64,000 nt of DNA from Candidatus Iainarchaeum sp. (GTDB lineage Archaea; B1Sed10-29; WALL01; JAGHAM01): the NCBI GenBank assembly GCA_021161465.1, contig JAGHAM010000004.1, positions 13,062-77,061 of the forward strand, read 5' to 3'. A program made the translations under genes and the position numbers. Numbering within the stretch: the first letter of the stretch is position 1; each line of letters opens with the position of its first letter. Positions 8,263-17,647 of the stretch are shown here, in pieces. The notes beneath the pieces were generated by a model that did no database searches, was not told the origin of the DNA, and saw nothing but the letters and a program-made list of their open reading frames with translations.

Positions 8263-11088
8263 ATGCCAGCCTACAAACACGAAAAGGTAGAGTTAAAATG
8301 GCAGAAAGAATGGGAAAACGCCGGGCTTAGCCAAGCCGATGCAGATCCAGAGAGAGAAAAGTACTTCTTGATATTTGCCTATCCAGGAATCTCGGGCTTC
8401 CTTCATGTTGGCCATATGCGAGGCTACTCCTATTCTGACATCATCACTAGGTACAAGCGAATGCGCGGATTCAACGTGCTCTTCCCAGCTGGCTTTCACG
8501 CCACTGGTATTCACGCTGTGGCGATAGCCGAGAAAATCAAGCGTGGCGATAAAAAATTAATCCAATATTTCAAGGACAATGGGGTTTCTGATAAGCAGAT
8601 AGAGAAGTTCAAGGATTACAATGAGGTTGTAAAGTTTTTCTCAAAGGTTTACGTTGACGAGTACTGGAAACGCTTTGGGTTTCTCATAGACTGGAGGAGG
8701 CTTACGAGTACACTGCACCCAGGCTACCATAAGTTCATCCAGTGGCAGTTCAGGAAGCTGATGCAGCAGGGCTTACTAGTGCAGAAGGAGTACTATGGAG
8801 CTTTCTGTCCTCATTGTGGGCCGGTGGCAGTTGATGCAACTGAGACAGACTTGCAGAGGGGCGGAAATGCAGAGAAACTAGAGTTCACATTGTTGAAGTT
8901 CAAGTACGGAGATTCTTACCTAGTGGCTGCAACCTTAAGGCCTGAAACCATCTATGGCCAGACTAACATGTGGGTAAGGCCGGATATCAACTACGTGAAA
9001 GTTGAGGTAGATGGGGAGAAATGGATAGTTAGTGAGGAATGTTCTAAGGCTTTAACCGAGCAGGGAAAGAAAGTAAAGGTTCTGGAGGAAGTGCCTGGAA
9101 AAAGCATGATAGGAAAATACTGCCACGCGCCTGGCATAGATGGGGATATAATCATATTACCTTCTGATTTCCCCGACCCAAAGATAGGGACGGGCCTTGT
9201 TACTAGTGTACCTTCTGATGCACCTTACGATTACATCGCCTTGAAGGACCTACAGGGAAATCCAGGAGAGTGCAGAAAGTATGGGATTGACCCAGAGAAG
9301 GTTAAGGCGATAAAGCTGATACCAATAATCAAGTCCAAGGGCTATGGAGAATTCCCCGCAGAGGAAATTGTTGAGAGGATGGGTATAAAGAGCCAGCGCG
9401 AGACTGAGAAATTAGAGGAGGCTACCAAGGAGATATACAAATTGGGCTACCACACAGGGGTAATGCGCGAGAACTGTGGGCCTTACGCAGGTATGCGAGT
9501 TGAAGAAGCCAAGGATGCTATGAAGGAGGACCTAATCAAGAAAGGTCTTGCCGACGTGTTCTATGCTTTCTCTGAGCCCGTGGTGTGCAGGTGTGGGAGA
9601 GATGTCGTCATAAGGAAGATAACTGACCAGTGGTTCATAAAATACAGTGATGAGTCTTTAACGGAGAAGTCAAAGCTGCATGCTGAAGGCATGAACATCT
9701 TCCCGGAGGATTACAAGAGGGAGATACCTGCGGTTCTGGATTGGTTCCAGGATAGGCCTTGTGTCAGACAGGGCTCTTGGCTCGGGACAAAGTTCCCATT
9801 CGATGAGAAATGGATTATAGAACCTATTTCAGACTCGACACTTTATCCAGCTTATTATGTTGTTTCTATCTATGAGAACAATGGAGTAATCAAGCCAGAG
9901 GAGATGACCGAGGAATTCTTCGATTATGTTTTCTTGGGGAAAGGGGAACCAAAGAAACCAATCTGGAAGAGGATAAGGGAGGATTTTGAATACTGGTACC
10001 CTCTTGATGTAAATTTGGGCGGCAAGGAGCACAAAACCGTTCACTTCCCTGCTTTCCTTATGAACCATGTTGCTATCCTACCTGGAACCTACTGGCCGAG
10101 GGGAATATTCGTGAACTGGTGGGTTTTGGGAAAGGCCGGTTCTAAAATAAGTAAGAGCAAGGGCGGGGCCGAGGCAATACCCGATATACTTGAAACTTAC
10201 TCAGCTGACTCTATCAGGCTTTACTATTCTCATGTGGCTTCTCCGTTCCAGGACATCTATTGGGATGCTGACACAGCCTTCAAGTACAAGAATGCTCTGG
10301 AACGTGCCTATGTAATATGTGAAACCCTCTCTGGACTGAAAGGCGGGAAATCAAGAATAGATAGCTGGCTGGAATACAATTTCAATGAAAGCCTGAGGGA
10401 AGCAACTGACGCTATGGAGAACTATGACCTGAGAGTCGCCTCCGATGTAATTTTTTATGCCATACCGCGTATCCTCAACTGGTACCAGAGGAGAGGGGGA
10501 GAAAACACTAAGATGCTATCTTGGGTGTTGAGGGATTGGGTCAGATTGATGACTCCCTTCACCCCTCACCTTGCTGAGGAGATATGGCACTCGGTGCTTG
10601 GTGAGAAGAACCTAGTTTCGGTTGAGTCCTGGCCAAAAGCACGCGAGGTAGAAGCTGATGAGAGAGTGAATGAAGAAGAGGAGCTGCTTAGGGATATCCT
10701 AAGCGATACGCGTGATATATTCAAGCTGGTTGGTGGGAAGCCTTCAAAAGTTTTCATCTACACACCAGCTAAATGGAAGTGGCAGGTTATTGGGAAGGTT
10801 AGGGGTAAAGAACGCGACTTCAAAGCATGCATACAGGCGGTAGCGGCTGACCAGGAGCTAAAGAAGGATGGGCCACGATTCATTAAGGCGATATTCAAGA
10901 AACTTCCTGGCTATTCGAGCAAACCCCAGATAGATGAGTATGATGGCCTAAAGAGCGCTGAGCTATTCCTCTCCGAGGAGCTTGGAGTTCCTGTAAAGGT
11001 TTTCAGAGAGGAGGACCCCAAGAAATACGACCCTACTGGGAAAGCATCTAAAGCGCTACCACTTTACCCTGCAATATATGTAGAATAA
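8263..11088 (+). CDS. leuS: leucyl-tRNA synthetase, archaeal type
   Basis: 941 residues from ATG 8263; an upstream in-frame GTG at 8254 is less likely. It charges tRNA-Leu. The class I signatures are 'FLHVGHMRG' (about residues 46-54) and 'SKISKSKGG' (about 627-635). The CP1 editing insert lies between them ('TLRPETIYGQTNMWV'). The C-terminal extension and overall length match the archaeal/eukaryotic form rather than the bacterial one. A TATA-like CTTTTAAATAAAC at 8213-8225 serves it. Confidence 0.97.
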   Translation: MPAYKHEKVELKWQKEWENAGLSQADADPEREKYFLIFAYPGISGFLHVGHMRGYSYSDIITRYKRMRGFNVLFPAGFHATGIHAVAIAEKIKRGDKKLIQYFKDNGVSDKQIEKFKDYNEVVKFFSKVYVDEYWKRFGFLIDWRRLTSTLHPGYHKFIQWQFRKLMQQGLLVQKEYYGAFCPHCGPVAVDATETDLQRGGNAEKLEFTLLKFKYGDSYLVAATLRPETIYGQTNMWVRPDINYVKVEVDGEKWIVSEECSKALTEQGKKVKVLEEVPGKSMIGKYCHAPGIDGDIIILPSDFPDPKIGTGLVTSVPSDAPYDYIALKDLQGNPGECRKYGIDPEKVKAIKLIPIIKSKGYGEFPAEEIVERMGIKSQRETEKLEEATKEIYKLGYHTGVMRENCGPYAGMRVEEAKDAMKEDLIKKGLADVFYAFSEPVVCRCGRDVVIRKITDQWFIKYSDESLTEKSKLHAEGMNIFPEDYKREIPAVLDWFQDRPCVRQGSWLGTKFPFDEKWIIEPISDSTLYPAYYVVSIYENNGVIKPEEMTEEFFDYVFLGKGEPKKPIWKRIREDFEYWYPLDVNLGGKEHKTVHFPAFLMNHVAILPGTYWPRGIFVNWWVLGKAGSKISKSKGGAEAIPDILETYSADSIRLYYSHVASPFQDIYWDADTAFKYKNALERAYVICETLSGLKGGKSRIDSWLEYNFNESLREATDAMENYDLRVASDVIFYAIPRILNWYQRRGGENTKMLSWVLRDWVRLMTPFTPHLAEEIWHSVLGEKNLVSVESWPKAREVEADERVNEEEELLRDILSDTRDIFKLVGGKPSKVFIYTPAKWKWQVIGKVRGKERDFKACIQAVAADQELKKDGPRFIKAIFKKLPGYSSKPQIDEYDGLKSAELFLSEELGVPVKVFREEDPKKYDPTGKASKALPLYPAIYVE

Positions 11089-11111
11089 GATTGCCTAGAG
11101 TATACTAGCTA

Positions 11112-12299
11112 TCAGCGCGTTCGCTTTCTTTTTGGTTTAGCTATCTTAGCAAGGCGCTTTGCTAGGAGTTTTGTTTCACCGCTATATAATATATCTGAGG
11201 CACGGGTGGTTAGGTCCCTTAGCTCTTTTGTCCTTCCTGTTCTACCACCGCGGAATATCTCATGGACTACTCTATCTAGTTCTCTCATTTCTGTGGTGCT
11301 TTTTGGCAACTTAAGTCCGGTTTTCTCCTCGATTTCTCTTGCCTGTCCACCAGCTATCTTCTTGCCAAGGACATCTGTTAGCCCTCTTTTATACAGCCTT
11401 CTCACAGCGCTGAACATCTGTGGCCGTGTGCTTTTGGTTGCTATATATGTTGGTTCTTTGTGGCTGTCCAGCCTGGAGTTCATATTGTTTATCGCGTTTC
11501 TCATAGCCTCTATATCAATCATTTCAGATGGCGTTAGCAGTTTGTCCCTGTGCTTCTCAAGTATCTTCCTGGCTTCATTGATGTCTTTCCCATCAAGGTT
11601 TTGGAGGTACCCACTGTGGGAGGTTATCTTTCTCAGTTTTTTCATTTCGGTCTCTGATAAAACTATACCTTCTGTTTTCCTTGGTTTTCTGCGTGGTTTC
11701 CCTTGTGCTTTCTTCTTGCTTGGTTTCTTTCTGCTCGGCTTCTTAGTGCTTTTGGTTTTCTTCTTTTTAGGTTTTGAAACCTTAGGGGTTGGTTCAGGGG
11801 TGGCTAGTTGTTCCTTCTCTTTGAGTTTTTCTTCCAACTCTCTTATCTTATTAGTGAGGCTTTCTCTCTCCCTTTCGTGCTCTTCCATAAGTTCAGTCAG
11901 GCGTCTTTCTGCAAGTTTCATGATGGTTTCATTTTTAAGTTTGTCATGTCCCCTGTCAAGCATCCATCCCCATGCAAACTGGCCTATTTTCTTCTCTTTT
12001 CCGGTTTGCAGCTGGTAGGCACGCTGGTCTTCTTCAGTCCTTATCCTGCTGAAAATGGGCCTATGGCTCCTGAAATAAGTTATGCCCTCTTCCGTTATCA
12101 CTTCGCGCTCGTGTGGCCGCAGCACCTTGGCCATTACCCTTCCCCAAATATCTTTTCCAGAAACACGCTTAGCTCTTTTTTCAATGATTCTTGACATCCT
12201 TCTTTCAGGACTGAAAAATGAATATTTCTTTTTAATGATTTTACTATGCTCTCTAGCCTTGCCGGCATCATATAATTCTATCTCCCCAGACCTTGCCAT
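11112..12299 (-). CDS. hypothetical basic coiled-coil protein
   Basis: 395 residues, not recognised. A charged N-terminal part is followed by a coiled coil ('ERESLTNKIRELEEKLKEKEQ', about 145-165), a very Lys/Arg/Pro-rich linker ('KPKKKKTKSTKKPSRKKP'), and a C-terminal helical part ending in 'KPKRKRTR'. The charge suggests nucleic-acid binding. It begins 3 bases after the stop of the preceding minus-strand gene (12303-13037), so the two form an operon. Its 3' end converges with leuS. Confidence 0.6.
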   Translation of the reverse strand: MARSGEIELYDAGKAREHSKIIKKKYSFFSPERRMSRIIEKRAKRVSGKDIWGRVMAKVLRPHEREVITEEGITYFRSHRPIFSRIRTEEDQRAYQLQTGKEKKIGQFAWGWMLDRGHDKLKNETIMKLAERRLTELMEEHERERESLTNKIRELEEKLKEKEQLATPEPTPKVSKPKKKKTKSTKKPSRKKPSKKKAQGKPRRKPRKTEGIVLSETEMKKLRKITSHSGYLQNLDGKDINEARKILEKHRDKLLTPSEMIDIEAMRNAINNMNSRLDSHKEPTYIATKSTRPQMFSAVRRLYKRGLTDVLGKKIAGGQAREIEEKTGLKLPKSTTEMRELDRVVHEIFRGGRTGRTKELRDLTTRASDILYSGETKLLAKRLAKIAKPKRKRTR

Positions 12300-12302
12300 C
12301 TT

Positions 12303-13037
12303 CTAGGACCTCCTCCTGGTAGTTAAGAGCTCTCTTGGTATCGGCTCTACCATATACTCGCTTAATTTTTTCAACTTGGCAAAGCTTTGAATCTCTCTTG
12401 GTATGTCCGCCTCTGGGAACTTAGTATAGAGTTGTTTCATAAACTCAGCGGATATGAACCCTTTTGATATCCATTCTTCCTTGATGGTTTTTTGTATTGG
12501 AGTTTCAATTGGTGTTACAACTTTAAGTGATGGGCTCACAGGCTTGTCAGACGCGCTCTCAATCTTTTTCAGGGCTTTGTCTATCGTGTAATTGAATACA
12601 ACTGTAGAATACTCATTGCTTATTGAAATTCCCCAGAGTTTTGAAATCTCGGGTGCCAGCCTTTCCTTTACGTTCTTTGGTAGCTCTTCAAATTTTTCTC
12701 TAATACTTATGAATTCTGGTTCATTGAATTCTTCCGGGTGCAATCCCTTAAGCTTCTTGAGAGCCATATAATACTCTGCTGTGGATTTCCCACTTTCTAA
12801 CTTTTTCGCGTATTCCAGATACTCAGAACGATTCTTTATGTTTTTTATAACATCACTAACGCTAACTCCTCTTCTTACTATTGGCGGGATGAACCGAAAA
12901 TCTTCTTTTGTTATGGCTTCCTGTGGTTTCAATGATTTGTAGCTTCTGATGGCCCTAGCTGCCATCAACCTATTGTCTAATTCGCTAATTTTCTCATCAA
13001 GCTCAACAAGCTTTGCATGGAGGTTATCCTTTTTCAT
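12303..13037 (-). CDS. hypothetical helical protein
   Basis: 244 residues, not recognised. Mostly helical and charged, with an N-terminal segment that could form a short coiled coil ('LHAKLVELDEKISELDNRL'). No signal peptide or membrane segment. A TATA-like element (GTATATTTAATAATG on the minus strand, about 13065-13079) lies upstream. First gene of a two-gene operon with 11112-12299. Confidence 0.6.
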   Translation of the reverse strand: MKKDNLHAKLVELDEKISELDNRLMAARAIRSYKSLKPQEAITKEDFRFIPPIVRRGVSVSDVIKNIKNRSEYLEYAKKLESGKSTAEYYMALKKLKGLHPEEFNEPEFISIREKFEELPKNVKERLAPEISKLWGISISNEYSTVVFNYTIDKALKKIESASDKPVSPSLKVVTPIETPIQKTIKEEWISKGFISAEFMKQLYTKFPEADIPREIQSFAKLKKLSEYMVEPIPRELLTTRRRS

Positions 13038-13140
13038 TTAAATCCCTTAACTCGGTATGCATTATTAAATATACACGTTCTCATTTAAATATCTTTGCAA
13101 TAATATTACATATGTATTCTTCCATTCTCCTATGCCATAC

Positions 13141-13205
13141 TAAATCAGTCTGCCCGTCTGTCATCACAGCGTTAGCTCAGAACTCATAGGGCTCATCATC
13201 TGATG
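13141..13205 (-). ncRNA. C/D box sRNA with two guides
   Basis: On the minus strand the boxes appear in the correct order: C box ATGATGA (13193-13199), 12-nt guide (13181-13192), D' box CTGA (13177-13180), C' box GTGATGA (13161-13167), 12-nt guide (13149-13160), D box CTGA (13145-13148). Box sequences, spacing and overall size (about 55-65 nt) match archaeal guides for 2'-O-methylation by the Nop5/fibrillarin/L7Ae complex; nop5 and flpA are at 37-39 kb. A TATA-like element, GGAATAAAAGG on the plus strand (13223-13233), lies upstream. Targets would pair with AACTCATAGGGC and TCTGCCCGTCTG; I have not identified them. Confidence 0.85.
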
Positions 13206-13261
13206 TTGATTGTCCCATAATTGGAATAAAAGGCTTCTGGTGATGTATCAGTTATTGACAA

Positions 13262-13810
13262 TCAATCCTTCCTATGCTGTGTCTTCATCCCTCTGGTCCT
13301 GAAGAATCCTTTGTCATAAACTTTGCCATACTTTTCGTAAATTTGTTTTCCGCCATCTCTAAGCCAACCACCACTAATCGGTAGCCCGTGTTTCTTGGCA
13401 GCATACCTAAGAAGTTTGGCTGCGAGGAACAGTGGCTTCTCCCTTTTCTTCTTGTATACACCTTCTTCAGTAACATGACCACTGATAATTTTTGTATCTC
13501 TGAATTTTGGCCTGACGAATATTTCATGAACGAATAGTGTTTTACCTGCATTGCGGTTGATATCTTTTTTAGCGATGGGCTTGACTGTTATGAACCCTGA
13601 ATACTCTCCCTTTGTTCTTTGCAGATAAGTAAAAATTTCGCCTTTGGTTTGAGATTCAGTTTTATTCTTAAGCCAGCCTTCCACTGCTTTTCTTGTAGTT
13701 GCATATCCTTTGTTTTCAACCCATTCCCGGCGCATCTTCTTTAGGGTTTCAATGTGTTCTGCATCTTCAGGATCGAACAAGATATGCTCTACTTTACCTT
13801 TTCCACCCAT
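13262..13810 (-). CDS. GNAT-like protein, paralogue A
   Basis: 182 residues. It shares long stretches with the protein at 22487-23050: 'EYSGFITV', 'FVH(D/E)IFVRP(E/K)FR' and 'AAKLLRY(V/A)AK', plus 'RGMK' and 'HRK' near the end. The central strand-turn-helix with 'FVRPKFR' resembles the acetyl-CoA-binding core of GNAT acetyltransferases, but the usual RxxGxG/A loop is not clear, so activity is uncertain. It begins near the 3' side of the membrane-protein gene 13845-14528, in the same direction. Confidence 0.55.
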   Translation of the reverse strand: MGGKGKVEHILFDPEDAEHIETLKKMRREWVENKGYATTRKAVEGWLKNKTESQTKGEIFTYLQRTKGEYSGFITVKPIAKKDINRNAGKTLFVHEIFVRPKFRDTKIISGHVTEEGVYKKKREKPLFLAAKLLRYAAKKHGLPISGGWLRDGGKQIYEKYGKVYDKGFFRTRGMKTQHRKD

Positions 13811-13844
13811 CTATATGCTTTATGAAGCAATGATATAAAATTGG

Positions 13845-14528
13845 TTACTCTGTTTTTCCAAAATCTGTTTTCATCAGCTCATTTTTTGGTTTTCCCATTG
13901 CAATCATCCCAGCCAACACTGCAATCAACCCACCTTCTATCACACTAGCTACTAGTACGCCAAGTGCAAGACCAACTAGCCATCCAAGGAAACCTAGGAT
14001 ACCTGCATCCAATCCGAAGGAGTTAACAACAGCGCTAAAAGCTTTCCCTAAAGCCCTTCCTAGTTTATCAATTGAAAATCCACTGTATTGGAAAAACGTG
14101 TGGATGGCATTTATGAAGACAAAAATTATACTAAGCGCCTTACTAATCAAACCAATTATGAGTCCGAACAGAGAACCTGCAAAAAATGCTTGCTTGAGCG
14201 TTTCTCCATAATTTTTTACTGTGGTCCATCCTATCCAAAGCGTCAGCACCATGCACATGCTAGTGTAAAACCCAAGAGCTGAGCTACCTAACCAATCTCC
14301 TTGGAATATCGAGACACCTTCTCTCCACCCGCTGACTGGGACCACCAAGTTAACTACTCCCATAAAGATTGCAAAAGTTGCCCAAACAACAACTAAGAGC
14401 AAGGGAAGTTTCATTCTTCCGAATAGCTTGCCTATGTTTCCAGAGGATTTCTTAGGTTGAGTAGGGACATTGGGAGCAGTCTCTGTAACCATGACCTGAG
14501 GTTTTTTTATTTCAGTTTCTCCAACCAT
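13845..14528 (-). CDS. hypothetical multi-pass membrane protein
   Basis: 227 residues from ATG 14528, which has GGTGA five bases upstream; in-frame TTG/GTG codons further up are less likely. A soluble Pro/Thr-rich N-terminus (about 45 residues) is followed by four or five hydrophobic segments, for example 'LPLLLVVVWATFAIFMGVV' and 'GFLGWLVGLALGVLVASVI'. A Gly-rich pattern in the last segments suggests tight helix packing. No family recognised. Divergent from the lipoprotein gene at 14645. Confidence 0.6.
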   Translation of the reverse strand: MVGETEIKKPQVMVTETAPNVPTQPKKSSGNIGKLFGRMKLPLLLVVVWATFAIFMGVVNLVVPVSGWREGVSIFQGDWLGSSALGFYTSMCMVLTLWIGWTTVKNYGETLKQAFFAGSLFGLIIGLISKALSIIFVFINAIHTFFQYSGFSIDKLGRALGKAFSAVVNSFGLDAGILGFLGWLVGLALGVLVASVIEGGLIAVLAGMIAMGKPKNELMKTDFGKTE

Positions 14529-14644
14529 TACATTCACCAACTAACTAAAAACCAAGCTAATTTTTAAATTTTTTGGGTCATAGCCAAGGCAACTGTGAGA
14601 TTCTTAACGTTATCTTTTTAAATTCAAAATACGTTTAGGTGATT
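14529..14644. promoter_or_regulatory. divergent promoter region
   Basis: It serves two outward genes. On the minus strand an AT-rich box at about 14559-14574 leads to the membrane-protein gene; on the plus strand TCTTTTTAAATTC (about 14609-14621) leads to the lipoprotein gene at 14645. Both genes also have GGTGA close to the start codon. Confidence 0.45.
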
Positions 14645-17617
14645 ATGATAACCCGAAATCTATGTGTTTTGCTGTTTTTCACCACTCTTTTGCTCTTTGT
14701 AGGATGTCTTGAGCCTCAGGAAACTGATAAAAATGTTCAGTTTTTAGTTTATGATACAACTCCAAGCAACGTTCTTGAGGGAGCTTCAATAACCATTTCA
14801 AATAGTTCTGGTGTATTTACCTCTCTCACAACAGATACATCTGGGGTTGTTTTTCTCCGACTTCCTCCAGGTGAGTACAGAGCCGAAGTTTCAAAGGAAG
14901 GATATCAAGGAAGACAGTTTAAATTCACAGTTTCTGGAAATACTTTCGTTACCTTGGATGCACCATTAGAAAGGATGAAACCATGTGTTGAAAACTGGTC
15001 CTGCTCAGAGTGGAGTTTATGTATCAATGGGACTCAAACTAGGAGTTGTATAGACAGTAATCACTGCAATACAACTGAGAATAAGACTATTGAAGAGCAA
15101 TCATGCACTCCACCTGAGTGCCAGATAAATTCTGACTGCAATGACAGTAATCCATGCACTACTGACTCTTGTGTAGATGGAACTTGCAAGCATGAAACGA
15201 TAACCAAGTGTAAGTCCGGAGACAAATGCTGTCCAAGTGGGTGCACTCATGATAAAGACAGTGATTGCCTACAATTAGTTCGATGCAACTCTACGTCTGA
15301 CTGTGACGATGGAGATTCGTGTACACTTGACATTTGCTCAGGGAATCCAAGAGCATGTTCACATGTGAAGGTAACTGCCTGTTCTGACAATGATGGTTGT
15401 TGTCCAGCGGGGTGTACTTACAAGGCCGATGATGATTGTGAACCAGTGGACGAATGTCAAACAGATGCTGACTGTGATGATAGCATACCCTGTACAAAGG
15501 ATACTTGTTCAGGCGCTCCAAAAACATGTTCTCATGCCATGGTTACTCAATGCGTAGACAATGACAGTTGCTGCCCTGAGGGTTGTAGTTATCTCAACGA
15601 CACAGATTGTCCTGAAACAGATGAGTGCTCAACGGATTCTGACTGTGATGATGGTGTGAACTGTACTCTAGATACATGTTCTGGAACTCCAAAGGCATGC
15701 CACCACACTCACATCACTACTTGTCAGTCTGGCGATGGCTGCTGCCCAGAAGGGTGCAACTATCTCAACGATACGGACTGTCCAAATCTTGACCAGTGCT
15801 TAACCAATGCTGATTGCGATGACAACAACGTTTGCACTATGGATGTATGTAATGGAACTCCAAAGATGTGTTACAACCTTCCTATTACTGAATGTCGGGA
15901 TAATGATGGCTGTTGTCCATCTGGGTGTTCGTATGTGACCGATAACGATTGTAGTCAACAGGAGGTCACGGAGACGCTTTATGTGGGAGACTTTGCTGTT
16001 GTTGGAGGCCTACCCATTTACCTACAATCAGTAACAAGATCATATATGCCCGGTGTGATTGGTAGTGCAACCATGCTGGTTGGTGGGAAGAAACTTTCAC
16101 TTAATGATGGTGATGCATTCCCTGGGGATGAGAACTGGAAAGTTAAAGTGACTACCGGTGCAACAGGCCAATGCCCGTCAGGTATGACCTGCAGCAATGG
16201 CTACATAGACTACATAACTCTGTACTATGATAAAACCCTCCAGCCATCGGATAAGGTAACAAAGATTGTTGGTCCAAATCCAAATCATTATTTCGAGTTG
16301 TCCTATGATGGTGATGAAGTTTCAAGAGGTGTATGGGACTCTGAAAGTGTGAGTTTGAAAGCAATGAACTATGGGTGCTTAGACAAACTTACATACACAG
16401 ATGGAACGTATGAAAAGGCTTATGCGGTCGACATGAACTCCAATGATGGTCTTACCACAGCATTCCTTGCTGATGGAAACGGCGGTGTTAGTGATGGTTC
16501 TAACCCACTAGATTTGCAAGAAGGAGATATCTTCTTCGTGGAGAACACGCCTGTTTATATAAACTCAATAGCTATGTCTACTTCCCCATACAACTCCAAG
16601 GTAACCTTTACGGTCGGCTACGGAGCAACTGACGGCAAGACCTCTACCAAAGATGTTACTGGCGATGGGTGTACAACTTCTGGTGGATGGGTATACTGTA
16701 CCCCAACAATACTGGCGACGACCGTTGGCTTGAACTGGACCTTTAACATTTCGCAGTACTCTGAACCCATCCTCCATGTCCTAAGCGGAGCAGACAACGT
16801 ACTCAACACAAAGTATGGTTCTTTGACTTGGCAGTCCGATAATCATGTCTTGTTTTCCAGCATGACTTTTAAGGATTCTTATAACCAAGAGTTCCTCGTT
16901 AAGCGACCGAGCTGTATGAGTACAGGATTGAAAGTTACAGATACGAGCGAAACTATGATATATGTTGACCAATCTGGCACACATCCAGAATATGAATACA
17001 ATAAATTCCATGAAACAGCTGGGGCTTGGATCGAGTCTGTAGATGATGACACGATAAAATTCGTTAATCCAGAACATGCTCCAAGGACCGAGAGAGTTAC
17101 GCTGTGTAAATTGGAGAGTGGCTCCTCTGGTTGCGAAATTAAAGATTTAGATTGGAATTATGGCATTACTCCCTCAAACAAGTTAGTCATTGACCACGAT
17201 CAGGGTTTAGTTTTATCATCTTTCCCGTACAACGGTTCTGATTATGACTACAGCGAAACAGTCGTTGCGGGCGATTCAACGATTCCCCTCTACTATGAGG
17301 AAGGAACCGATTTCCATGGTGTTTACTTCTCTGATCTCAAACCACAGAAGTATTATTATCGATTAGATTTCCTGGATAACTTCCCCATTGGTTTGGAGGC
17401 ACATTCGCCAGAATTAAAATTTTTAGGTAGTGATTATACACTAACCAAAGTTGGTTCGACGGAGGTTGATCTAGTGGATGGTGCTAACTTGCTTTTGGGT
17501 GTTGGCTCTTGTCAGGATGTACCTTATCAAGGGCATACCTACAATCTATGTGTGATTAGTATAGGGTTTAATGATGAAACTGAAACTGGATTTGCATCTA
17601 TACGAGTTATTCAATAA
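14645..17617 (+). CDS. large Cys-rich surface lipoprotein, second copy
   Basis: 990 residues from ATG 14645 (GTG 14639 is an alternative); GGTGA at 14638-14642. Lipobox 'LLFVGC' at the end of the signal peptide. The N-terminal half repeats the plan of the protein at 5750: a carboxypeptidase-regulatory-like domain, the 'WSCSEWSLC' motif, then five C-x4-DC repeats alternating with five 'CCPxGC' repeats. The C-terminal 500 residues differ: a long beta-rich region with no Cys-repeat pattern, similar in style to S-layer-type surface domains ('TETLYVGDFAVVGGLPIYLQ' and a second related segment later). Probably cell-surface; the C-terminal role is unknown. Confidence 0.7.
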   Translation: MITRNLCVLLFFTTLLLFVGCLEPQETDKNVQFLVYDTTPSNVLEGASITISNSSGVFTSLTTDTSGVVFLRLPPGEYRAEVSKEGYQGRQFKFTVSGNTFVTLDAPLERMKPCVENWSCSEWSLCINGTQTRSCIDSNHCNTTENKTIEEQSCTPPECQINSDCNDSNPCTTDSCVDGTCKHETITKCKSGDKCCPSGCTHDKDSDCLQLVRCNSTSDCDDGDSCTLDICSGNPRACSHVKVTACSDNDGCCPAGCTYKADDDCEPVDECQTDADCDDSIPCTKDTCSGAPKTCSHAMVTQCVDNDSCCPEGCSYLNDTDCPETDECSTDSDCDDGVNCTLDTCSGTPKACHHTHITTCQSGDGCCPEGCNYLNDTDCPNLDQCLTNADCDDNNVCTMDVCNGTPKMCYNLPITECRDNDGCCPSGCSYVTDNDCSQQEVTETLYVGDFAVVGGLPIYLQSVTRSYMPGVIGSATMLVGGKKLSLNDGDAFPGDENWKVKVTTGATGQCPSGMTCSNGYIDYITLYYDKTLQPSDKVTKIVGPNPNHYFELSYDGDEVSRGVWDSESVSLKAMNYGCLDKLTYTDGTYEKAYAVDMNSNDGLTTAFLADGNGGVSDGSNPLDLQEGDIFFVENTPVYINSIAMSTSPYNSKVTFTVGYGATDGKTSTKDVTGDGCTTSGGWVYCTPTILATTVGLNWTFNISQYSEPILHVLSGADNVLNTKYGSLTWQSDNHVLFSSMTFKDSYNQEFLVKRPSCMSTGLKVTDTSETMIYVDQSGTHPEYEYNKFHETAGAWIESVDDDTIKFVNPEHAPRTERVTLCKLESGSSGCEIKDLDWNYGITPSNKLVIDHDQGLVLSSFPYNGSDYDYSETVVAGDSTIPLYYEEGTDFHGVYFSDLKPQKYYYRLDFLDNFPIGLEAHSPELKFLGSDYTLTKVGSTEVDLVDGANLLLGVGSCQDVPYQGHTYNLCVISIGFNDETETGFASIRVIQ

Positions 17618-17627
17618 AAAGAAAGGA

Positions 17628-17647
17628 GGAGGTTAAAATTAACCTCC
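17628..17647. terminator. inverted repeat between convergent genes
   Basis: GGAGGTTAA (17628-17636) pairs with TTAACCTCC (17639-17647). It lies between the end of the 14645 gene and the stop of the convergent gene 17639-18097, whose last codons it overlaps. It may end transcription from both sides; archaeal termination mostly uses T-runs, so this is tentative. Confidence 0.3.

Noticed and set aside
11206-12018. 270-residue plus-strand frame opposite the 11112 gene
   Set aside because: Its hydrophobic, Ser/Leu-rich sequence is the mirror of a Lys/Glu-rich coding strand.
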